Origin: Triticum aestivum
Lineage: Eukaryota; Streptophyta; Magnoliopsida; Poales; Poaceae
Assembly: GCF_018294505.1 (NCBI RefSeq)
Contig: NC_057798.1
Span: 370,686,656-370,750,655 of the forward strand
Reading direction: 5' to 3'
DNA: 64,000 nucleotides
Under the pieces are notes generated by a model. The model was given only the letters and a program-made list of their open reading frames with translations. It was not told the DNA's origin and searched no databases. Position 1 is the stretch's first letter. Each line of letters starts with the position of its first letter. Position numbers and translations under genes: made by a program. Positions 54,931 through 64,000 of this stretch are shown in pieces.

Positions 54931-55369
54931 CAAGAATGCATGGCTTCCTCCTATTCCGCTTCAACAGAAGCCCTTAAAATCCTGCTGCTATGGCAGCAAG
55001 GGTTATCCATTTCTTAGGCGAGAGTGGGGGAGAAGCAAGCCGAACCTATGATCGACCCGGACACGTCAAAAATTCTCAGCGCCGAGAGAAAGACGAGATT
55101 CAGTAAGTAATTCAGTGAGTGCTTTCTTTTATAAGAAGAGTGTCGGCTTGGAAGAAGAAAATGAAATACGAACAACCACGCTGGTTGTAATAGATCGACT
55201 TGAATGCGTCTTCTTGCTCCAGCATTCAAGTTCCATTTCAAGGGAGGACGACGTACCATGATACTTTCTGTTTTGTCGAGCCCTGCTTTGGTCTCTAGTT
55301 TGATGGTTGTACGTGCTAAAAATCCGGTATGGACGATTCAACTAGATCCATATTTTGAAATTAGTACCA
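54931..55369. other. Spacer, no gene recognised
   Basis: Between the nad1 intron fragment and repeat R copy C. Confidence 0.35.
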
Positions 55370-56418
55370 AATAAATATAGTTTCCGACGTTAGGAGGAAT
55401 TCCCTTTAATAGGGAAAGCTTAGGTCGGTACCTCTGGCATCGGTACCTTGCCTAAGCGCCCTGGGCGACCGGACTCGACAAGGGTAAGATCCCAAATCTG
55501 TTCCTTTCCTATTGTAAAGTCTGCACCCTTAGAGGTGGCATCCCTTTACGCATGAGCCTTGTTAGTGCATGTCTCAGTCCCTTGAGACATGCTCAGTCCT
55601 ATGTTAGGAAACCAAACAGTGTAATTAGCTTCCCCCTCTATTCCCGGCCATCGTATGGACGAGGGATCCTCTCCCTCTGCTATGCTGCCCGGAAAGGTAT
55701 ATATATACTTAAATTAGGAATTGAAAATGCTTGGTCTTGCCTTATTCTCTCATTTAAGTCCTTCAATTCCCTTATCCGGAATGGAGAGGGATGTTGTTGA
55801 AGGGAAGGAACGGAAGTAGATCGTTCCTCAGAACGTAGGAGAACAGGACCCACGAATCAGCTCTAGTCAGGAAAGCCAGGGCTCTGAGCTCTTATCCCTT
55901 CATGGGTAAGAGCGAAAGCCCGCAGTCCGGGGTTCTAGGTTGCTTAAGTAGAGTCAGCAGCCGTATGCCCCGGATAGGGGAGACATGGACTTTAGTCCGT
56001 ATCGACCCGGTGCCGCAGGACTGTTCCTAGCCTCGAGGAGTGAATCTGAGAGGCGTGACTGGAGCAACTGAGTGGGTACTGGGAACCGTACAGATGAGGA
56101 TAGATCTACCGAAGAGGGGGAAACAAGATCTCACGGAGTGGAGCCCACTCCTCTAGTCCTGTCTTGAGCTTAGCTTTCTTTTCCGTTGAATTAGTTTCCT
56201 GTTCGAATCTTCGTTTTCAAATAGTTGGCAAAGCTAGACTTGATCTATTGAATAGGTCTAGCTTGCGCCTTCTATTCCTTTTGGAAGGGGGGGTCAGGGG
56301 AAACCTTTTATCGGGAAAAAGAGCCGAGTCAACTTGCCCAAATTTTCAATTCGAGAAATTCATGTGACTAAAATACATACCTTTCTTTAGTCTTTCCGGT
56401 ATAGCGTGGCGTCGAGTA
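55370..56418 (-). repeat. Repeat R, copy C
   Basis: Reverse orientation relative to A and D. It extends from the TTTCCGACGTTAGGAGGAAT side to CTTTCCGGTATAGCGT, further than copy B, and shares this last edge with copy A (ACGCTATACCGGAAAG). Confidence 0.9.
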
Positions 56419-56772
56419 GGATTAGTTATTATTACCTTACTTTTTTCCTGTTCGACGGCTACAACAGCGGATACCTCGGATTGGATGACTGGCGATCCAG
56501 ACGAAAGAATTCTCTGTGCCATGGAGAAATCTATCAATAAGATAAGGGGCGAAGTGGATACGCTGGCTTCCTAGGTAGTGGAGAAGGCCCAAGTTTTCCA
56601 TCTGCAGCTTCCGGGGTCCACTGAGGACCAAACTGACTGCATCTGTTCCATCTTAGAATGGGATCTTGATGCTATCGATCTCAGTCAACGACTGAAAAAA
56701 ATCAAAAGATGGAAAAAGCCCCAGGAGCTGGATAACCCCCATAGCCAGCTCTGGATGCTAATTATAGAGTAA
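56368..56772 (+). pseudogene. Open frame with one internal stop at the end of repeat R copy C
   Basis: A frame runs from repeat R into unique sequence: a hydrophobic N-terminal stretch (VGLVIITLLFSCSTATTADT), then SDWMTGDPDERILCAMEKSI and a TAG at 56572-56574. The same phase stays open for another 65 codons (FHLQLPGSTEDQ; ECDLDAI-like; RLKKIKRWKKPQELD) to TAA at 56770-56772. The signal-like or membrane-anchor start plus hydrophilic helical body suggests a real membrane-associated protein interrupted by one mutation. There is no ATG at the head. As with the frame at 44893, it begins at the breakpoint of repeat R. Not recognised. Confidence 0.4.
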
Positions 56773-58730
56773 ATAGTGATTTCATAACTAAAACTAATAT
56801 TTTGTATTTTAGTCAGAAAAACTGTAGGGACCTCGAAGTCAAGGGTTTGGAAGAAAGCACATCAACCAAGAGAATCGATCAATTCCTTTGTGTTTATTTG
56901 CCTAACCACCCGAGTATACTCGACTCAAGTATGTCATCTCAAATCCAGACTAGTAATATCACATCTGCATAAGTCGGTTTCAACTAGTCAAGCAGTTCTG
57001 TCGTGAAAGCGGAGTAGTGCCTTGCCTGCATTTCTTGGATAAAGCGCCCTGGGCGACCGGACTCGACAAGGGTAAGATCCTGAATCTGTTCGATTACCGG
57101 CTTGACCACACTGATGCCGTGCTGTATTACCTGGTTTCCCACCTTTGGAATAGGGCCTTCTTGTAGCCAGGGTCTCCTTTGGTTGTATGCTTGCTACGAG
57201 GTCGCTCATTGGGTAGGGCCTGGCTCATGCCTATATTACTATACCTAACAATCTAAGTAAGCCCCCCCGAGGGCCTCCTCACTCCGATTCACCTCCCGGG
57301 TGGTATGAAAAACTGTTCAGTTTCTTTACCTTCAATAGAGGAATGCATAGAGCTAACTCCTTATCTCCTGGGCTTCTGGAAAGGTTGATGCGTTAGTCCG
57401 CTATCTTTCCTTCGGCTTTAGAGGGATGAGTAGTTCTTTTCCTGGAAAAGTACCAACCAATTTTTGAATTTAGCATTGTGCGCTTTATCAATTGGTCTTT
57501 TCCCTCATACTTCGAGGGTCTTCCCCTCGAGCTGAGCTATTGAGAATAAATAAGTTGATTCAATCCTTTTGGATTGATCCACTTAACCACTGGTTTTTGA
57601 TTCTAGTGGCAACTGAACAGTTTCCCATACCATTTGTGTTTTACCACCCGGTATGGAGCCATCTTACGTTTCGTCGGCTGCTCTTTGCCTGAGTGCGTGG
57701 GACCCACTCATAAGGTTTGTTGGACCCGGCTAAGCCCCCTCCCGGTAGGGCTAGAGCAACAGCAAAGAAATGGTCTTCTTAGGTTTGGCAATTTTACTAC
57801 CTCCTGTTGAAGAGCCGTCCATCTACTTACTGCCTGCGACCGCCTTCTTGTCGGCCGCCTTTTTCTCTCCCCTCTTAGTGAACCCACTTTCTTTAGTAAA
57901 GCGGTTTTGCATCCGTTCACTTCTTGACTTTCCATGGGTTTCTTAGAGAGCAGGTGGTTCTCGGTTCCCCACATTTTTCTACCCCTTCTGTTCTGAGACA
58001 TGACTTTTTGTCGTCCCTCCTTTAAATAAGATCCCTCACTTATAGCTCGACGGGCCCGCACGTGGACGGGGCATTCAAATTCTTTTTGTAGCGGGATCGT
58101 AACATCCTCTTAGTTTTGTCGAAATTGGACAAACACGTGTTCCTCAACCCTAGGTAGGGCGTGACTAGGACATACCTAGCCACTCGAGCTAGACTATTGT
58201 CTACCTGAATAGCTTTTCGTTTGCCATTAACTGATCACCAATGTTGCGTATCAGTCACTCAAATACAGGGTTAGAGGAGCACCATCCTTTCTTATCTTGT
58301 GACCTTGAGTTGGTTAGGTGATCAATCTTTGAATTCAGGGTTCAGTAGCACCTCGAGCCGAACCTTGCGCAAAAAGGGCTTTGCTTTATGGTATAGATTA
58401 GGAATTGGAATAAGTAAGGCTAACTAAAAGAGAGAAGAGGGTCTACAGTCATTCTATCTCAACACTGAAGAATAAGACTTCTATCCTTACTCTTGCATTA
58501 AATAGAATAATATTAAAGGGAGGGGAGTATATCGAATATAAGGCTACCCTCAGGCAAACCCATAATAAGGCTGATGAAAGCGAAGCAGAATTTAACACAA
58601 ATAAGGTACACTCTTGATCCTTACATCACATCTTTACTATGACTAAAAAGTGCCGAAAGGAGAAAGTCAAAGAAGGACTGGAAACTTGCAGATAATGAAT
58701 ATAAAGATGAAAGATTGAATGCTTTATCAG
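56773..58730. other. Unassigned sequence with a short piece of repeat R
   Basis: Bases ~57042-57088 (AAGCGCCCTGGGCGACCGGA through GGGTAAGATCC) match part of repeat R, a fifth, very short copy. Nothing else recognised. Confidence 0.45.
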
Positions 58731-59918
58731 AAAGGTATGTATTTTAGTCACATGAATTTCGCGAATTGAAAATTTGGGCAAGTTGACTCAGCTCTTTTTT
58801 CCAATAAAAGGTTTCCCCTGAGCCCCCTTCCAAAAGGAATAGAAGGCGCAAGCTAGACCTATCCAATAGATCAAGTCTAGCTTTGCCAACTATTTGAAAA
58901 CGAAGATTCGAACAGGAAACTACTTCAACGGAAAAGAAAGCTAAGCTCAAGACAGGACTAGAGGAGTGCGCTCCACTTTGCGAGATCTTGTTTCTGGTAG
59001 ATCTATCCTCATCTCTACGGTTCCCAGTACCCACTCAGTTGCTCCAGTCACGCCTCTCGATTCACTCCTCGAGGCTAGGAACAGTCCTACAGCACCGGGT
59101 CGATACGGACTAAAGTCCATGTCTCCCCTATCCGGGGCATATGGCTGCTGACTCTACTTAAGCAGCCTAGAACCCCGGACTGCGGGCTTTCGCTCTTACC
59201 CATGAAGGGATAAGAGCTTAGAGCCCTGGCTTTCCTGACTAGAGCTGATTCGTGGGTCCTGTTCTCCTACGTTCCGAGGAACGATCTACCTCCGTTCCTT
59301 CCCTTCAACAACATCCCTCTCCATTCCGGATAAGGGAATTGAAGGACTTAAATGAGAGAATAAGGCAAGCCCAAGCATTTTCAATTTTTAAGTATATATA
59401 TACCTTTCCAGGCAATAGAGCAGAGGGAGAGCAGCCCTCGTCCATACGATGGCCGGGAATAGAGGGGGAAGCTAATTACACTGTTTGGTTTCCTAACATA
59501 GGACTGAGCATGTCTCAAGGGACTGAGACATGCACTAACAAGGCTCATGTGTAGAGGGATGCCACCTCTAAGGGTGCAGACTTTACAATAGGAAAGGAAC
59601 ATATTTGGGATCTTACCCTTGTCGAGTCCAGTCGCCTAGGGCGCTTAGGCAAGGCACCGATGCCAGAGGTACCGATCTAAGCTTTCCCTATTAAAGGGAA
59701 TTCCTCCTAACGTCGGAAACTCTATTTATTTGGGATCGGTCTTCCTCGTTCGTTCCCTCAAGTGTCCGGTCACTCCTCATCGACCTTGTTCTTAATGGTA
59801 TTGCTAGGTTTTTAAAAACTACCTTGAATAAGACCAACATTATGAACTACTACTCGCTGAAGTACTTCGCTTTCAAGTAGATGGACTTGATTTGATCACG
59901 TGAGGGATCAAAGGGAAA
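58731..59918 (+). repeat. Repeat R, copy D
   Basis: About 1.19 kb, same orientation as copy A and collinear with it to GTGAGGGATCAAAGGGAAA. Small deletions occur (GTTTCCCCCTCTCC is shortened near 58990; the TTAGGAATTGAAA region is shorter). Beyond both ends the sequences differ from copy A. Confidence 0.9.
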
Positions 59919-62900
59919 ATGCTTGTTCACTCCAAAAAGGAGGCCTATTTGGCCGATTTGCGAGACCTAACGTATGATCCTTCACAATCAGGCTCCAAGT
60001 CCTTGTTGGACACCTTTTTAATAGCGAACAAGGGCTCTGCCTAATGCATTCAGAACCGAACATTAGCATTCCGGGCAAGGAATAGAACTGCTTTGCTATT
60101 AAATGGAAGTCCTCCCAAGGGTCGGACACTCTTTCTTTATTTACCGAACTAGCAACAAGGAGCTTTTCAAGCAGATTTCCCTGTTCAGAAAAGGGCAGGA
60201 AACAGTGGGTTTTCCCGAGCGACCTATCCTATCTATGGTCCTTCCATATAGTTGGCTTGATGGCCCTTGTGGACAGAGTCTGTTCTCATTAGAGAATTGA
60301 CCTTAGAACTTTGTGATCAAGACCCGTGGTTAGTCTAGTAGAAACTTGATCTCCGGAAAGGAGGTCCGCTTATTTACTTATCTGAAAAAGCAAAAGGTAG
60401 GTAGGCTATTTCAGAGAAGAGTACATGGGTTTTCACATAGCCGGATATGAAAAGAGACCCTAATGAGCAGCTTTTTTTATTCGTAAACCCTTCTTTCTAT
60501 GCTTATGGAATCAGCCAGTGGCAGGTCTTGACGATTGAATTCATCCCATTTTACTTTGTTGAGTGCGATCTGGTATTGACTTCCCCTTATTTTCCATCGA
60601 TCGGGTAGTTAGTTAGGTCCCACGGACAAGAAGTCCTATATACTGAAATAAGAGGGACTCCTTCCAGGCATCGCCGTTAAGGTGCTCTTTTGATAGATTT
60701 CTATACCTTCACCTCCCTTTCCTCTGTATCCGGGCCTACGCGAACAACTGCTTGCTTATCGAAGAAGTCTGCTCACATGATTGGAATATGGCTCCCGTAT
60801 GCATGCTATTCTGGGACTGAGGAATGCCTTTCTATGGTGGACCCTGAGGTCAGACTCTTGCTGCTTGATTCAAAACCAGATTCAATAGCAGCAACATATT
60901 GATGATGGTGCCTGAACTACCTATTCTATTACCTTTTTGGAAGCCCCAAAGCCACATCAAGCCTTATGCTATGGGTCAAGGTACTCTCGAGACCGTCTGG
61001 ATTGAAGACTATCAAGCACCGCAGGTGGTACCAGCATTCCCTGTTGATAGGGCATTCCAATCTCTGGGTAGCTGCCCGCCCTACTTCATTCCTATCTCCT
61101 TTGGCGTCAGCCCCATGTACCCCCTTAAACTAACCACTTGAATTGATCAGGATTTGTTAGGTTGAGTGCATTTTCTTCCAAATCAAGTCAATTTCAAGAA
61201 AAGTATCGAAAAATCCCGGGGTTAGGCACCTTTTTTAGTGAAATCTTGTTTTTGCCCTGCATTAATTCCGAACATTTCCTGGAAGTAGGCGACACGTTTT
61301 AAATCTTAATGCTGGCATGGCATATTTTGTTGAATCAGTCTTTTTCGCCACATCACGTATAAAGGGAATCGAACCCAACTCTTCCACGAAGCCCCCACGA
61401 ATGGCCCTTCCTTAATTCAATGAACTATGAGAATTCCTTTTTTCGGTTTTTCTTTTCAGTTCTCATAAGTCCTTGATATACTAGCAGAAACTCAATACTT
61501 GACCGACTGCGTCACAGTGCTCAGGTACAGTGGCAGTGGTTGAAAGCGAGTGGAAACGTCAGTGTTTTCTGTGCGTTACGATAGTAGTGGTGAAAGAAAA
61601 TCCAATTCAAATATCTCAACGTAAAAGGAAAATCGTTTCACTTTGAAAGGAAAGCTAGCTATATGAGATCGAAATCAATCTATCTATGATATTCATTGCA
61701 CCATGATTGAAGGACAATGAGGGGCAGGTTATATTCCCTTTCTTCTGATCGATTGAGCTCAAAGGAAAAAGGCACTAAAGATGTTTAAGATGTTTCATCA
61801 GAATTGCTATTGACATTGACTCGTCCGAGTGATTAGCAAGCACCTCAGGGTTGTGAGAAATCCATCCCCAAAACCCAGAATTGGATCTATTGTTTTCACT
61901 TTCTTTCCCAAACAATGTATCTGTTGATACCAGAATTGCTTATATTGCTCGCCCTAAGATGGAAAATGCGATAGAACCCACTTTACATACCTCCATAGGA
62001 GGAGATCCCTTAGAAGAGAGTGAAACAGGTAGTACAGCAATTCACAAGCCATAGAGAACGAAACTCGGAAGAAGATCTAGTTTCAAGTCAGCTAGGAAGA
62101 CCTCTTTCTTAAATTAAAGGGAAGGGGTCCACATAAGCCCCAATTATTCCCTAGCTTGTTAATCCAACATATCAGTTGGCGTGTCTGAATAAGAAAGAGT
62201 TGGGCGATGGTTTTAGAAAACCCGAAACTAGCCATGCCCTAAAGAAAGTGAATTCCAATCTACGTGAATCATGAAAGAAGCAAAGCCGGTCAAAGAATCG
62301 ATTATATGCCTTCTCTTTCCATAAGACCGATGGCCTTAGTAACATAACGCACAGAAGGAATAGAAGACAGAGCGAGGGGATATGTCACGAGCAAAAGGGA
62401 TGAACAACTACCCCTGTATACGTAGCTTTGTGTAACAGGGGAACGACTGTTGAGTCAAAAAGCTGAGTGAGAAGGAAGCAAAGGATCGGTTGTGGCAGGA
62501 TACGAAGTGCTCTGCTAAGCCAATACGAATGTTTACATACGAACCCACACCAATACATACGAGTAGTAGGGGTATGGAAATCTCATCAATTAAAGGTTAG
62601 GGCTCGGTTTCCGGTTGACTTTTTGAATCCTATCCTCTATTTCTGGTTAAACCAATTAAATAGGAGTATCCACCCAACTTTCATATGTTGTTGTTCCTAT
62701 ACGCTAACGGGTTCATCTTTATAGGCAATGATTTTATTTGTATTCCAATTCGTAAGTATACCCCATCGCTTTGTTTACCATCCCTATCATCTCGAATAAG
62801 GTTTCCTAGCCTAGCCCATCTCGGTGTCAGCTACCGAAAGAGAAAATTGGTCTAAGGGCAGCATCTACTCGTTCATCGCTTGCCTCACATCGAAAGAGGC

Positions 62901-64000
62901 ATGGCTTCTCTCTTCACTCACTCCCCTGTTTGCCAGCTTCAATAGCATGGAAGAAGGTGTTCAAAGAACATAGTTTCACATCTACATTTTCTCCATTTGA
63001 TCTTGATCAATAATTCACTTATAGAAATAGAATAGAATAGAAATATCAAGAGAAACACTCTTCTTTCCAAAGATCCATTTCTAGTGGGACATCGTTCATA
63101 GGGAGCGCACACCCAATGCACCCTCTACTCTTCACTCTTCACTCTTGTGCTCGATATCCTCTTCAACAAGGATTTGCGGCTCCAATCCCTTTATTTTTCA
63201 AAAGGTAAAAGATGGAACAGACCGAATCCAAGCCATATAATTGCTTGATGCTCAAGAGTGCTTAGTTGGAAAAGAGTTTTCTATGTCGTTCAAACTAATG
63301 CTCGATTTAGAATTCTATAACAAAAAAAAAGAAACAATCAATTAATCTATCTCACCTATATTATGAAGCAGCTGCTAGGACACTACAATTGAAACATAAG
63401 TATTTATTGGGTCCTTACAAAACAATATGATGTCATTCAAAAGCAAGCACAAATACTATAAGAGCAAGCTTTATAGTTTATAATAATCCAATCAAGTAAC
63501 CACTGACAATACGGCTATAATTTATTATTTCTATATTCGCAAGTGAAGTAGGAATTTGTAAGGAATATAGGATCGGCTGCAATAATAGTATCACAAGTCC
63601 GTCTACACATTTAGATGTGCTATATTAGCCGCTCAGAGCTATTATTTATTTGATATTCTTTTATTTATTAGTTTTGAGGAAGCAATGAACATTGTCCTTT
63701 TCCATTCTCAATAAATGAGGAAGGAGGGGTGAGGTCCTCACTTGCAAGTGAGGCAAGGATTTCTTTTAGAATACATCCTACCCGATTTTTATTGACGATT
63801 GCGTTCTATTCCAATTATTCACTTGTTTTTCTTGTCACTGTGGCGAGACCAGATGAGAGAGAGAACTATTTTCCATTTCCAGACAGACCCCGAGCCGAGG
63901 TTGGAACAATTCTTTATTTTCTTGTTGGTTCCTTCTTTATTATTTATTCCAAGTTTTTCTCTTCGATTCGGTTCATTAGCTTTAGGAAATTCCATATGTT
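59919..64000. other. Unassigned mitochondrial-type sequence
   Basis: No gene recognised in the last 4 kb. A stretch near 60196-60240 reads GFPERPILS, as in the RNA-polymerase relic at 41.2 kb, so a short polymerase piece may lie here. A T-arm-like motif near 61370 lacks a cloverleaf. Bases 63300-63700 are AT-rich. Confidence 0.4.

Noticed and set aside
61340..61420. T-arm-like GGGTTCGATTCCC motif on the minus strand near 61370
   Set aside because: No acceptor or anticodon stems could be drawn around it.
1..64000. CRISPR arrays, bacterial operons, rRNA genes, matR, clear plastid genes
   Set aside because: None seen on either strand. Direct repeats present are few, long and irregular, unlike CRISPR.

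Overview
The window looks like plant nuclear DNA from a grass (Poaceae, possibly Pooideae) that carries a very large, rearranged insertion of mitochondrial DNA (a NUMT). Two lines of evidence support this. The first ~5.3 kb is typical grass nuclear repeat DNA, with Helitron ends of the CCCGTTGCAACGCACGGG...CTAGT type, a tRNA-derived promoter module, a (TAA)n array and a GC-rich gene-like stretch. Most of the rest, to base 64000, is a patchwork of pieces of a grass mitochondrial genome. A Stowaway-type MITE has inserted inside this patchwork (52190-52521), which suggests that the patchwork sits in the nucleus. I cannot assign a species.

Layout. 1-1850: nuclear sequence with one unrecognised exon-like frame. 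2040-5280: tandem repeats and successive Helitrons. 5280-10200: transition zone with three exon-like frames, a 477-bp repeat and a copia reverse-transcriptase relic. 12.4-17.95 kb, minus strand: RNA-polymerase relic, tRNA-like element, trnfM, then atp6 (3' part), rps13, nad1 exon b and nad1 exon c in transcription order, the best-preserved mitochondrial block. 18.7-19.1 kb: Ty3/gypsy gag relic. 19.1-28.7 kb: nothing recognised. 28.7-33.2 kb: second copy of the 477-bp repeat, LINE relic, tRNA-Asp, gypsy integrase relic and cox2 exon 2. 36.7-45.4 kb: repeat R copies A and B, gypsy gag-protease relic, a tandem 550-bp repeat, linear-plasmid-type RNA polymerase relics, a group II intron-type RT fragment, a copia relic and tRNA-like elements. 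47.2-54.9 kb: ccmFN fragment 1, a possible rps1 start, rpl5 pseudogene, MITE, ccmFN fragment 2 and nad1 exon d. 55.4-59.9 kb: repeat R copies C and D. 60-64 kb: nothing recognised.

The genes do not work together here. They are partial, separated from their partner exons, and keep genomic codons that mitochondria change by C-to-U editing (clear in cox2 and nad1). No complete multi-exon mitochondrial gene is present, and no rRNA, matR or CRISPR was seen. The interest lies in the architecture: organelle DNA that had already acquired nuclear retrotransposon and linear-plasmid pieces, was rearranged around a ~1.2-kb repeat present four times, sits in nuclear DNA and was later hit by a nuclear transposon. 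I found no convincing new functional system. The closest candidates are the R repeat family with its chimeric open frames and a family of tRNA-like elements with a shared leader.
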